Below the pieces are notes generated by a model, which was given only the letters and a program-made list of their open reading frames with translations, did not search any database and was not told the DNA's origin. Source: Photobacterium jeanii (GTDB lineage Bacteria; Pseudomonadota; Gammaproteobacteria; Enterobacterales; Vibrionaceae). From it: 64,000 nt of DNA. Below, in pieces: positions 1 to 8,553 of the stretch; within the stretch, counting starts at the first letter, position 1; each line of letters starts with the position of its first letter. The stretch covers positions 1,030,811 to 1,094,810 of the forward strand of contig NZ_LVHF01000033.1 in NCBI RefSeq assembly GCF_001650345.1, given 5' to 3'. The position numbers were made by a program, and so were the translations under genes.

Positions 1-1087
1 CGTACGGCTCAGCAATAAATTCAATCCATTCGTTATATGATTCTACAGGCGCAACACTCAATTGTTGTTGGTTTGCTTGTAAGTAATCTTTACTCGCCTC
101 TGCCAGTTGGCGAAGACGGCGTGAGTCTTCAGTTAAACGCCTAAATTCATCATAGAGGGATTCAGGTAAGGCATCAAAATGTCGACGGAAACCTTCTACT
201 GTCATCGCTAAACTTGCGATTGGCGTTCTCAGTTCGTGGGTCAAGATTTGTAGTACCAGCATACGCTCTTCCATCGCACGACGACGGATACGTAAGCGAT
301 ACACCCCCCAACCGATTAACAACGCCACGTTGGCAATACCCAGCCCCACCAACAAATAAAACGTCAGTTGTGATTGGTCTTCTTCTTGCCAACAAATATT
401 ACCCGTCTTTGCCAAACAAAAATCGGTATTGTTTAAGCGTTTGAACAAGAGTTGATAACGCTCTAATACGACCGACCACGATGGCTGACCATAAATATGG
501 TATTCGTTGCCATTACGTACCCAAAGCTCGCCATTTGAAACAAAAGCTTCAGCTCCCGCAATAAAAACATCAATCTCTTCACTGCTCATACGCTGTAAAC
601 GTCCCAACTCTGTGTTGGTTGGAGCTAATGGTTTCTCCTGAATATGAAGAAAGCGCGATAAACGCTCTTCAGAATCTGGGTGCTTTTTAATATAGCGAAA
701 CGCATAACTACCACCGCCGGGATGAATATAGCCTGAACGAATAAACCAACCCGTCGGTAACTTAGTGTTATTACAAACCGCACGCGTAAAAACAACAGGC
801 TGTGTCACCAGAGGGCTGACAGGCCAAGGACCTTTACAGGTTTGAGAACCCGCATAAAGGCGACGCATGGATTTCAATGGATACTTAGCAGTTTGTGGAA
901 GCAATGAAGACGGCTTTAGCAGCGCATGAGGATATAAGCTTTGCAGTTGGCGAAAGTCGTAACTCGCCAAAGGCTCACTCTGTAATAAATCAGAGCGTAC
1001 CGCATCTAAGCGCTCAGGAAGGCTTTGTACTGAGGCCGTACATGCCGCTGAAAAACAGAGTGATAAAAGCAAAGCAATTTTTTTCAT
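1..1087 (-). CDS. vxrA: VxrA-like sensor histidine kinase, 5' part (runs off the left edge)
   Basis: The visible 362 residues start at an ATG at 1087 with a signal-like N-terminus (MKKIALLLSLCFSAACTA). A periplasmic region of about 220 residues with several cysteines follows and fits the DUF3404 sensor domain of Vibrio VxrA. A membrane span is encoded around 300-365. The dimerisation box THELRTP has its phospho-acceptor at about His284. The ATPase domain lies outside the window. In Vibrio, VxrA with VxrB controls type VI secretion, biofilm and cell-wall stress responses; vxrA is first of vxrABCDE, and the leftward direction here would put vxrB just outside the window. Assignment rests on recalled domain architecture, not a search. 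Confidence 0.8.
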   Translation of the reverse strand, partial: MKKIALLLSLCFSAACTASVQSLPERLDAVRSDLLQSEPLASYDFRQLQSLYPHALLKPSSLLPQTAKYPLKSMRRLYAGSQTCKGPWPVSPLVTQPVVFTRAVCNNTKLPTGWFIRSGYIHPGGGSYAFRYIKKHPDSEERLSRFLHIQEKPLAPTNTELGRLQRMSSEEIDVFIAGAEAFVSNGELWVRNGNEYHIYGQPSWSVVLERYQLLFKRLNNTDFCLAKTGNICWQEEDQSQLTFYLLVGLGIANVALLIGWGVYRLRIRRRAMEERMLVLQILTHELRTPIASLAMTVEGFRRHFDALPESLYDEFRRLTEDSRRLRQLAEASKDYLQANQQQLSVAPVESYNEWIEFIAEPY

Positions 1088-1235
1088 CTGCTTAGTTTAT
1101 CACTCAAACCCCTACCAATGTCAGAAAAATGTCATTGATAACAAGTGGAAAAACGTTAAGCCTAGTAATAATCAGCCCTTCCGCAGCTCCGCGAGTTCTT
1201 ATTGGATGAGAATTTGCCACTTGCTATAGACACGA

Positions 1236-2348
1236 CTACGCCACTGAAAGCTCACCAGGGGTGATCCCAAATTTACGTTTAAAGGCGGTAATAAAGTTTG
1301 ATGGGTGATTGTAGCCCGCCATATACGCTGCTTCACCAATGCTGATCTGCTCTTTGCTCATGGCTTCTTTTACTTTTTCTAACCGTCGGCTTCGAACATA
1401 CTCAAACACGGTACAACCAAATGTTTGTTTGAATTTACGCTGAAGCGCACTCACACTCATTGCCGATTGCTTAGCGACATCTTCAAGTTTCAATTCGGTA
1501 TGAAGATAAGACTCTAAGTATTCAATTGCGCCACACAAGACATCATATTGCGAACTGGTTTCACTTTTCCCATGAAATGTCGGAGCCTCACTCTCTCTTA
1601 CATCCCGTTGCTCCTCCACTTGATACGCTCCTACCACAGAGGCACTTTCTCTCTCTTGCTCCCCTTTCCTTTGGCTACAAATGTCCATCACCATTTCGCT
1701 AATAATGGCAATGATATGTGACTCAACAAGCAAGTTACGCTGCCAAGCATCTTCTCGTTGTGATAACTGAAATATTTGTTGGCAGTGATTGAGCACTGTT
1801 TTTGATACTCGCCAATCAATACAGGCAAGGTGTTCACGAAAGACTTGGTGAAATTGTGATTCTGTCTCACTTTCATGCGCTAACTGACGATCAAACCATT
1901 GATGTGGGATCACCACATTTAACTTACGAACATGACCTTTGGTTAAATAGCGACGAAACGATGATCGGCGCTTAAGATCAACAATAATCGCAACGGGCTC
2001 ATGGCTCTCAGCTTCTTCTTCCATTTCTCGCTTTTCAGGAACTTGCAGATGGTAATCTTGATCGTCATAGCCAAATTTCAGTTGCCCTTCAAACAGAATG
2101 ATAAGGTGCAATGCTCTACCTGCTGTCGCGACTACCGTTGTTTCTGTCAGTTCGTGGATATCCCCTCCCATCACAGCAACACCTGAAGGAAACTTTTCTG
2201 ATATGAACTGACCTTCAACCAACACTTGTTTGTTCTGTTGGTTAGCGACAATCGTCTGTGTGTTTTGCGTCTCCACTTTCTCGGTAAAAACAACACGCTG
2301 TGATAGCACCGAGGTTGCTCGATCCGGTGCTTGGTGCCCATTAATCAC
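1236..2348 (-). CDS. AraC-family transcriptional regulator
   Basis: This 370-residue protein has a C-terminal AraC DNA-binding domain (about residues 268-370) with two helix-turn-helix units, the second with the typical AYMAGYNHPSNFITAFKRKFG pattern split over the signature region. The N-terminal part is a poorly conserved sensor region containing a long polar, probably disordered stretch at about 225-265. The start is a GTG at 2348, preceded at good spacing by AAGGAAAG; no nearby ATG is as well placed. It is divergent from the TonB-dependent receptor at 2541. AraC regulators next to siderophore receptors (for example DesR-DesA in V. vulnificus, PchR in Pseudomonas) usually activate the receptor when the ligand is present, which is the inferred role. 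Confidence 0.85.
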   Translation of the reverse strand: MINGHQAPDRATSVLSQRVVFTEKVETQNTQTIVANQQNKQVLVEGQFISEKFPSGVAVMGGDIHELTETTVVATAGRALHLIILFEGQLKFGYDDQDYHLQVPEKREMEEEAESHEPVAIIVDLKRRSSFRRYLTKGHVRKLNVVIPHQWFDRQLAHESETESQFHQVFREHLACIDWRVSKTVLNHCQQIFQLSQREDAWQRNLLVESHIIAIISEMVMDICSQRKGEQERESASVVGAYQVEEQRDVRESEAPTFHGKSETSSQYDVLCGAIEYLESYLHTELKLEDVAKQSAMSVSALQRKFKQTFGCTVFEYVRSRRLEKVKEAMSKEQISIGEAAYMAGYNHPSNFITAFKRKFGITPGELSVA

Positions 2349-2495
2349 AATCTTTCCTTCTTACACTCATTCTTAACGTTATGCTGAATGGTAAATGTAT
2401 ACCTACGCGCATTTCTCATAACGAGGAGACGATTACGCATTATGGTAATCGCTTCAATCCGCTTCGATTGCACAATATCATCAATCGCGAATAAA

Positions 2496-2521
2496 TATCA
2501 TTTAGATTGATAATTTTTTTA
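2496..2521. promoter_or_regulatory. Candidate operator (dyad and Fur-like half-site) before the TonB receptor
   Basis: TATCA at 2496-2500 and TGATA at 2508-2512 form a short dyad. The overlapping stretch 2503-2521 matches the E. coli Fur consensus at 12 of 19 positions by eye, mainly in the left half (TTGATAAT). It lies 20-45 bases before the receptor ATG. It may be a Fur or AraC-regulator site, but the match is weak. Confidence 0.3.
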
Positions 2522-2540
2522 GCCATCGTTAGGGATTAAC

Positions 2541-4598
2541 ATGCAAGACCATAACTACAACAACCAACACACTGCCATTACATGCAGTACCAAAAGCAAA
2601 ACAGTTCGCCTTTCTGCGCTAAGCCTCTCCGTTGCTTCTGCTTTGTTCTGCCAACAAGCTTTCGCCAGTGGCGACACCTCTGATCAATACCGCGAAGAAA
2701 TGGAAGTTTGGGGAGCCAAAGTATCAAGCAGCTCAGAATTTCTTGGTGATGACGATATTTCAGTAAAACAAGCCGATCACTTATCTGACTTGCTGCGCGA
2801 TATTCCTGGTGTCGATGTTGGTGGCACACACTCGGTAAACCAGCGTATTAATATTCGTGGATTAAACGAAACCGATTTAGATATTCGCCTTGATGGTGCT
2901 TCCCAATACGCCAACATGTTCCACCATATCGGTAATCTGACTCTAAACCCAGATATCATCAAAGCGGTAGACATTCAGGTTGGTGCCAACTCTGTTGTCA
3001 ACGGTGGGATTGGTGGTGCTATTCATTTCGAGACTAAAAACGCCAAAGACTTATTGCGTGGCGATGAACAATATGGCGCCCGCTTGTACGGTGGCTATGC
3101 AACCAATAATTCTCGCCAAGGCTCGACCACGGTTTACGGACAACTGACCGATACGCTTGATGCCATGCTCTATGGCTACATGATCAAACGAAACAATTTC
3201 AAAGATGGTGCTGGTGTAGAAACCATTGGCGCTGAAGGTAAAGTTACCAATATTCTCGCTAAATTAGGTTGGGAACCGACCACAAATCAACGTTTTGAAA
3301 TCACCTATGATAATTACCGCGATAAAGGTAACTACAGCCCTCGCCCTGATATGTCTGGTGATGCTAATGAAGCATTATCTAAAACAACTTTGATCCCAAC
3401 CAAATATCATCGTGACACTGTCACCTTGAATCATCAATTCACTCACAGTGAACTACTCCAAGTTAAATCAAGCCTTTACTACAACAAGATTGATTTAGAG
3501 CGCGACGAATCGAATATTCCAGGACGTTGGCCGGGGGACCGTCGTTCAGTCAATAATGCGATCAACAATAATACTGGTGCCCGTATTACTGCCACGTCAG
3601 ATATTGATATCGCAAGTATTGGCAACACCTTTACTTACGGGGTTGATTACAACCAACAACAAAGTAAAAGTCAGTACGGCTCACAGCCAGAAACAACAGA
3701 AAAAGCAACAAACAGTGCTGTCTTCTTACAGCACAAAATTCAATTTAGCGATGCATTCTCGCTAACACCGGGTGTACGCTACGATCACTTTAAACGTGAC
3801 GCCGTCACGAGCAATAAGTCATTTAGCGATGTAACCTGGGGACTGGCTGCAGATTACCAGCTCAATAAACACTTTAGCTTCTTTGCTAGCACCCGAAGTT
3901 TATTCAAAGCCCCGCAATTGCTTGAAAGTTTTATCAAGTACCAGCAAGTGACTTACTTAGATCCAAACATTAAAGCGGAAACCGGTTTAAATACCCAAGG
4001 TGGATTCCGCTTCAATATGGATAAAGGCATGCACAGCTTTGCGTCTAACCTCACCTTGTTCAAGACTGACTTTAAAAATCACTTAAAAGCCAGCTACAAC
4101 CGCGCCAAAAAGCAATACGACATTTACAACGATGGTGATACCGAAATCAAAGGCTTTGAAGCCAGTGTGTTCTATGGCTACGACGCATTTGGAGCGAAAC
4201 TGTCTTACGCTAAAGCTGACAACAAGAACAAAACGAATGACACACCCATTCTTGATAGCAATAAACGCAGTACCGATATTGGTGACAGCATTAACCTAAG
4301 CTTGGATTACAACTTCTACGATTTAGATCTGTACTTAGGCTGGCGCTCTCAATTCGTATTAGAAGAAGATAATGTGTTAGAAGGTACACCCGTCAAGGAT
4401 GCTTACAATGTCCACAACCTATTTGCACAATGGGCACCACATCAAGTTGATGGTTTAGTGCTAACCTTTGGCGTTGATAACCTATTCGATGAGCAATATG
4501 CATCACACGCTTCTCGCACAGGGTTAGCTCGTAATATTGATACCACAGACTTTGAGCCGGGTCGTAGCATCAAAGTTTCGGCTGCGTATCAGTTCTAA
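2541..4598 (+). CDS. TonB-dependent outer-membrane receptor (haem or siderophore)
   Basis: At 685 residues it has normal receptor size. The N-terminus is extended before a signal peptide ending near AFA-SG (residue 43). A plug domain follows (LRDIPGVDVGG, INIRGLNETDLDIRLDG) and a 22-strand type barrel ending in aromatic Phe (AAYQF). The segments LFKAPQLLES and DPNIKAETG resemble the FRAP and NPNL motifs of haem receptors such as HutA, which favours haem or haemoglobin uptake. The divergent AraC regulator is instead more typical of xenosiderophore receptors such as DesA. Ligand therefore unresolved. The gene is followed by a strong terminator. No tonB, exbBD or periplasmic binding protein gene is near. 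Confidence 0.88.
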   Translation: MQDHNYNNQHTAITCSTKSKTVRLSALSLSVASALFCQQAFASGDTSDQYREEMEVWGAKVSSSSEFLGDDDISVKQADHLSDLLRDIPGVDVGGTHSVNQRINIRGLNETDLDIRLDGASQYANMFHHIGNLTLNPDIIKAVDIQVGANSVVNGGIGGAIHFETKNAKDLLRGDEQYGARLYGGYATNNSRQGSTTVYGQLTDTLDAMLYGYMIKRNNFKDGAGVETIGAEGKVTNILAKLGWEPTTNQRFEITYDNYRDKGNYSPRPDMSGDANEALSKTTLIPTKYHRDTVTLNHQFTHSELLQVKSSLYYNKIDLERDESNIPGRWPGDRRSVNNAINNNTGARITATSDIDIASIGNTFTYGVDYNQQQSKSQYGSQPETTEKATNSAVFLQHKIQFSDAFSLTPGVRYDHFKRDAVTSNKSFSDVTWGLAADYQLNKHFSFFASTRSLFKAPQLLESFIKYQQVTYLDPNIKAETGLNTQGGFRFNMDKGMHSFASNLTLFKTDFKNHLKASYNRAKKQYDIYNDGDTEIKGFEASVFYGYDAFGAKLSYAKADNKNKTNDTPILDSNKRSTDIGDSINLSLDYNFYDLDLYLGWRSQFVLEEDNVLEGTPVKDAYNVHNLFAQWAPHQVDGLVLTFGVDNLFDEQYASHASRTGLARNIDTTDFEPGRSIKVSAAYQF

Positions 4599-4626
4599 CT
4601 AATAAACGACAAACAAGCATAAAAAA

Positions 4627-4642
4627 ACCAGCCATTCGGCTG
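4627..4642. terminator. Bidirectional terminator
   Basis: Six-bp stem CCAGCC/GGCTGG with ATTC loop, flanked by A6 on the left and T4 on the right. It serves the receptor gene and the convergent helicase gene. Confidence 0.85.
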
Positions 4643-4675
4643 GTTTTCTTATATTGCACATCAATAGCTTAACGA

Positions 4676-6013
4676 TTAATCGTCGCTAGGTACTGCTGGC
4701 TTTTTCTTCTTAGGCATAAATACGTTATCGCCCACCGCCATATTGTCGTAGAAGCGTTTATCCATCTTCTTCTTAGGCTTGTTCGGTGCTGCTTTCTTCG
4801 CTGCCGTTGGTTTCTTATTCGTAGGTTTCTTCTTAACGAACTTTTTCTTAGGTGCTGGTTTCAGACCTTTGAACTTACCTTCTAAACCTTCAATCGTTGT
4901 AAAGGTAATATCTTGTTGTAAGAAGGCTTCGATGTTTTTAAAGCTACGCCAGTCTTTTGGGCCAACCAAAGAGATTGCATCACCTTTGTTACCAGCACGA
5001 CCAGTACGACCGATACGGTGAACATATTCTTCTGCATGCTTTGGCATATCGAAGTTAATTACGTGCGATACGCTATCAATATCTAGACCACGTGAAGCCA
5101 CATCAGTTGTCACCAAAATTTTATGACATACACGCTCAAACTGACTCATGATGCTATTACGTTGCGTTTGCGTCATGCTGCCACTTAGCGCGACTGCTTT
5201 TAGCTTACGCTCATTAAGCATTTCAGTTAGACGATCAGTATCGTTACGGGTTGCCGTAAAGATGATCATTTGCTTGTAATCTTCGGTTTCCAGAACTTTA
5301 TCAAGCAATGCTTGTTTATGATCTAGGTGATCACACAAGATAAAACGTTGAGTAATGTCTTTGTGCTCTTCAGTAGAGCTACCTACCGCAATGTTCTTAG
5401 GAGCGTTTAGCATATCTTTTGCGATATCAACCACATCGTTGTGATCGAGTGTCGCTGAGAACATTAGCGTTTGACGACGACGGTGATTAGCTGCGTTATG
5501 AATGCTACGTAGGTGCGATTCAAAGCCAAGATCAAGCATACGATCAGCTTCATCTAGGATCAGCATTTCCAAACCATCTAGGTAAGTACTCTTATGCTCA
5601 AGGTGGTCAGCTAGACGACCTGGCGTTGCAACAACGAACATTGGGTCTTTACGTAGCTCTTTAACTTGATCGTTAAAGTTCTCACCACCAACAATCAAAG
5701 CGCCGTCGTACGGTGTACCTGCATTTAACGTACGTAGCTCAGCAAAAACTTGTTTTGCCAATTCACGAGTTGGTGTAAGTACAACCACACGAGGGTCACG
5801 ACGAGTAAACGGCTTACTACGATACATACGTTGCATCGCAGGCAACAAGAATGCCAACGTTTTACCAGAGCCAGTTTTAGACGATGCCAACAAGTCCTTA
5901 CCTAAAATGGCAACAGGAATGGCTTTCTGCTGAATTTCAGTTGCTTGATCAAACCCTAGGTTTTTGATTTTTTTTAGTAGTCGTTGGTCTAATCCAAGAT
6001 CTTTAAAGTGCAA
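4676..6013 (-). CDS. DEAD-box ATP-dependent RNA helicase, RhlE-like
   Basis: All core helicase motifs are visible in 445 residues: Q-motif region, ASSKTGSGKT (43-52), PTRELA, VATPGR, DEAD (154-157), SAT (186-188), TDVASRGLDID and HRIGRTGRAG. The last 75 residues are very basic and lysine/proline rich (repeated PKKK and KKPT runs), a typical RNA-binding tail of RhlE/SrmB-type helicases. It probably unwinds RNA in ribosome assembly or RNA decay, often during cold growth. Which E. coli paralogue it corresponds to cannot be decided from sequence reading alone. Confidence 0.93.
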   Translation of the reverse strand: MHFKDLGLDQRLLKKIKNLGFDQATEIQQKAIPVAILGKDLLASSKTGSGKTLAFLLPAMQRMYRSKPFTRRDPRVVVLTPTRELAKQVFAELRTLNAGTPYDGALIVGGENFNDQVKELRKDPMFVVATPGRLADHLEHKSTYLDGLEMLILDEADRMLDLGFESHLRSIHNAANHRRRQTLMFSATLDHNDVVDIAKDMLNAPKNIAVGSSTEEHKDITQRFILCDHLDHKQALLDKVLETEDYKQMIIFTATRNDTDRLTEMLNERKLKAVALSGSMTQTQRNSIMSQFERVCHKILVTTDVASRGLDIDSVSHVINFDMPKHAEEYVHRIGRTGRAGNKGDAISLVGPKDWRSFKNIEAFLQQDITFTTIEGLEGKFKGLKPAPKKKFVKKKPTNKKPTAAKKAAPNKPKKKMDKRFYDNMAVGDNVFMPKKKKPAVPSDD

Positions 6014-6256
6014 AATGATGCTCCGGTAATCACGCAGTTCTGCGTTATTGTTAACTCATACCAATGTGACAAGAATCACGCTTGGGTGAAAAATGTTAGC
6101 TGCGAATTATAACACAATTCTAGTGGATGATGACTAGCAACAAATAGGATTGATGATTAATTCTTGCTCAAGACCGGTTAATCAAGGAAGATTAATCACC
6201 AATGATATAAAATACTGATAATTAGATTGTTTGCTTGATAGGAATAATCATATCCA

Positions 6257-6880
6257 ATGTCTGCACATAAGAGCCTAAAAAAATCCGCAGCCACTATGCT
6301 GCCTCATTACTTAGCCCTAACGTTTCTGACTCTATTCAGTGCGTTAGCAGTTGCTCCAGTCTTTCGTGAAGTGTGGCTCGCAGAAATCATTCCTGTGGTA
6401 CTGATTTTTGCTGGTCTTGTCATCACCTACCCTAGATTTCGTTTTAGCAATACCGCTTATGTCTTAATGTTCCTTTGGCTTGTGTGCCACACCATAGGGG
6501 CGCACTACACCTTTGCCAATGTGCCCTTTGATTGGGTTAGCCAATTACTGGGAACAGAGCGAAACATGTTTGACCGCCTTGCTCACTTCACCATTGGCCT
6601 TTATGCATTCCCCATTGCAGAATGGTTAGTACGTCGTGGTGAATGTCCTCCAAAACTGGCTAGTTTCTTTGCTCTATCGACCATTATGGCCGTTGCCGCT
6701 GGTTATGAAATCTTTGAGTGGTGGTACGCAATGATAGCTGGTGGAGATGCAGGTATTGAATTCCTTGGCAGCCAAGGTGATATCTGGGATGCGCAAAAAG
6801 ATATGCTGGCTGATACCTTAGGAGCAATCACGGCACTCGTACTCTTCTTTACGTTAAAGCCGTACGGAGAACCAGAGTAA
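6257..6880 (+). CDS. DUF2238 (YjdF-type) inner-membrane protein
   Basis: This 207-residue protein is mostly hydrophobic, with about six membrane spans. Signature segments of the DUF2238/YjdF family are visible: GAHYTF, the FDRLAHFTIGLYAFPIAEW stretch, AAGYEIFEWW and a C-terminal GDIWDAQKDMLADTLGA segment. The function of the family is not known. The acidic and histidine residues within membrane segments (His, Glu-Trp-Trp, Asp) are conserved in the family as I recall it. It stands alone, in the opposite direction to the helicase gene. Confidence 0.85.
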   Translation: MSAHKSLKKSAATMLPHYLALTFLTLFSALAVAPVFREVWLAEIIPVVLIFAGLVITYPRFRFSNTAYVLMFLWLVCHTIGAHYTFANVPFDWVSQLLGTERNMFDRLAHFTIGLYAFPIAEWLVRRGECPPKLASFFALSTIMAVAAGYEIFEWWYAMIAGGDAGIEFLGSQGDIWDAQKDMLADTLGAITALVLFFTLKPYGEPE

Positions 6881-6984
6881 AGGATCTAGTAAATGGTGTT
6901 TTCGCTCAAGGATCAGCACTAAATCAAAGTAAGAAAGCCACTTAAAGAATAAAGCCCATAGTTTCAACACTACAGGCCACACAT

Positions 6985-7266
6985 TTACTTTCTTAGGAGA
7001 GAACTCAGCAAGATCTTTTCTACATCTGAGAGTTGTTTGGTCAAGTCTAAAATTTCATTTATCTGCGGTGATAACTCTTGGAAGTAGTTTTTATCGACTT
7101 CAAACAGAGCCACCGCTTTTTCTATCACTTTCTTTGATGGTTTGTTATGCCCATTCTCGACTAACGAGAGGTAGGTTGGCGTTATGTCTAAGTAACGCGC
7201 GCAGATTTCACTTTTCATGCCTTTTGACTGACGTAAGGCTCTAATCATTTGTCCATTTAGGTTCAT
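6985..7266 (-). CDS. Small XRE-family HTH protein
   Basis: Beginning at MNLNGQMIRALRQ the protein is 93 residues. I chose the ATG at 7266 because it overlaps the stop of the upstream gene as ATGA, a classic sign of translational coupling; the longer reading starts inside the upstream gene. Residues 5-60 are an XRE/Cro helix-turn-helix (IRALRQSKGMKSEICARYL, then TPTYLSLVENGHNKPS). A C-terminal helical segment (about 65-93) could mediate dimerisation. Likely a DNA-binding repressor that controls its own operon. No toxin-like or phage partner is recognisable. Confidence 0.75.
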   Translation of the reverse strand: MNLNGQMIRALRQSKGMKSEICARYLDITPTYLSLVENGHNKPSKKVIEKAVALFEVDKNYFQELSPQINEILDLTKQLSDVEKILLSSLLRK

Positions 7267-7502
7267 CTTGTTTCGTTCACCATCATACAAGTAAGACCTT
7301 CAACAAGATTCAATTGCTCAACGGCACGACTAACAGCATCTTTATACAAACTGCTCTTCTTTAAGAACTGTACATGGATTCCATCGTTACAGGCTTTTAC
7401 AATGATATCTTTAAACCCATAATCGCAAATCAATGATATTGCTAGTGATTCATCATCACGATTGAACTTGTCTGAAATGAGTACTTCAAATGAGTAAATC
7501 AT
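7263..7502 (-). CDS. Hypothetical 79-residue protein, first gene of XRE operon
   Basis: I do not recognise a family. The protein is soluble, with alternating beta and alpha segments (MIYSFEVLISDKF; DIIVKACNDGIHVQFLKK; AVSRAVEQLNL), compatible with a small ferredoxin-like or sensor fold. Its stop overlaps the start of the XRE gene by four bases, so the two products are made together. Possible roles are a ligand-binding or inhibitor partner of the HTH protein. The upstream AAGG is rather far from the ATG, so initiation may be weak. Confidence 0.6.
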   Translation of the reverse strand: MIYSFEVLISDKFNRDDESLAISLICDYGFKDIIVKACNDGIHVQFLKKSSLYKDAVSRAVEQLNLVEGLTCMMVNETR

Positions 7503-7990
7503 TGGTCTTTATCACACCTTCTTTTCTCATCGAACAATGGCAACAAGCTGCAAGCAAATTTCAAGTTACCATTCTCGTCATGAGCATCTTGATTCAACAT
7601 TTAACCGTTAAAGGTCTCTCATTCAGTTAAATTCGCTCTCGACTTTCTGTTTCGTGTGATTATTACATCGGCCTTCACTCTAAAATAAACAGTATTCAAA
7701 ACCGTATAAAATATTTAATAAACATTATTTTGCTTTTATTAAGCACTTATAAAAAGCCATCACCTTAAAATCATAAACATACGCTAAGACTTAATTGGAT
7801 AAGAAAGTTAAAATCATTAAATATTTTCACTATCATGCTTTCGTTTACATTTTTACTGTAAATTAACTTATTTATCAACTCAATATTTTCGGAAGATGAT
7901 TTATTGATTTTTTTGCCAATACACATCTTGTAACATTCTTACATCCGCGTACAATGTACCTCCACTAGTCACGTGGATATAAGGTTTTCT
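7503..7990. other. AT-rich divergent intergenic region
   Basis: About 490 bases between the leftward XRE operon and the rightward HTH gene. The region is strongly AT-rich from about 7680 to 7915 and holds no ORF of note. A sigma70-like promoter for the HTH gene lies near its right end (7928-7955). Such AT-rich spacers often bind H-NS and accompany acquired genes; this is inference. Confidence 0.6.
7928..7955 (+). promoter_or_regulatory. Sigma70-like promoter for HTH gene
   Basis: TTGTAA (7928-7933) and TACAAT (7950-7955) separated by 16 bases, about 35 bases before the chosen ATG at 7991. Confidence 0.5.
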
Positions 7991-8206
7991 ATGGACGCAG
8001 CACCTCAAATTGAAAACGTCGACATTAAAGCGATAAGATTGAGGCTAAAAGTGAATCAGCATGAATTTGCCGATGCGCTTGGTTTAAGCCTGGAAACAAT
8101 AAAAAGCTGGGAGCAAGGTAGAAGAAATCCTACTGGATTAGCCCAAAAAGCATTGAAACTTATAGAAAAAGACCTTGAACTCTATTACAGATTCAAATTT
8201 AACTAA
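7991..8206 (+). CDS. Antitoxin-like HTH protein (HigA/NadS type), orphan
   Basis: The 71-residue protein has a single helix-turn-helix of the type found in HigA2/NadS antitoxins: NQHEFADALGLS, then ETIKSWEQGRRNPTGLAQKALKLIEKD. The start ATG at 7991 has ATAAGG six bases upstream, better than an in-frame GTG at 7973. No RelE/HigB-like toxin precedes it, which is where NadS/HigA2-type antitoxins normally have their partner; the upstream neighbours run the other way. It may be a solitary regulator. Confidence 0.75.
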   Translation: MDAAPQIENVDIKAIRLRLKVNQHEFADALGLSLETIKSWEQGRRNPTGLAQKALKLIEKDLELYYRFKFN

Positions 8207-8213
8207 TGATATC

Positions 8214-8255
8214 ACCGATAGCATCCACTCTCTCCTTCCTAGGGGTGCTATCGGT
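8214..8255 (+). terminator. Hairpin after the HTH gene
   Basis: Perfect 10-bp stem ACCGATAGCA/TGCTATCGGT with a 22-base loop; few Ts follow, so termination may be partial and let transcription reach the next small gene. Confidence 0.55.
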
Positions 8256-8298
8256 TATCTCATGAGTGAGTTCTCTCTATAAATATAAGGATTGAGTA

Positions 8299-8469
8299 TT
8301 GAAAGATGATGAATATGAACTTGATATCTACTTCAACAATAAAGAAGAAATAGACAAATCAATTGATGATATTAACTTTGTAATTAATGATGGTTTTTTA
8401 AATTTTAAACACTTTAACTTACTCATTTTTTCTATCACCTTATTATTACTACTTTTGTTATTCATTTAA
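8299..8469 (+). CDS. Tiny tail-anchored membrane protein (56 residues)
   Basis: A TTG at 8299 has AAGGA seven bases upstream and opens a 56-codon frame ending in TAA at 8467-8469. The first 40 residues are acidic and polar (LKDDEYELDIYFNNKEEIDK), the last 17 are almost pure Leu/Ile/Phe, a C-terminal membrane anchor. ATG triplets nearby are out of frame. It sits between the HTH gene and the SulP transporter. I know no family. The amphipathic layout and good ribosome binding site make it a plausible real gene, but the short length leaves doubt. Confidence 0.5.
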   Translation: MKDDEYELDIYFNNKEEIDKSIDDINFVINDGFLNFKHFNLLIFSITLLLLLLLFI

Positions 8470-8553
8470 TGGAGGGTAAGACAATTATTACGCCGCCTTA
8501 GACCCTGCATCTCTTTACACCAAATCTAAATAAATTAAATAGAAAGAGATATT

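Noticed and set aside
895..1095. Rightward 66-codon frame
   Set aside because: Lies antisense in the vxrA-like gene, with no ribosome binding site or recognisable product.
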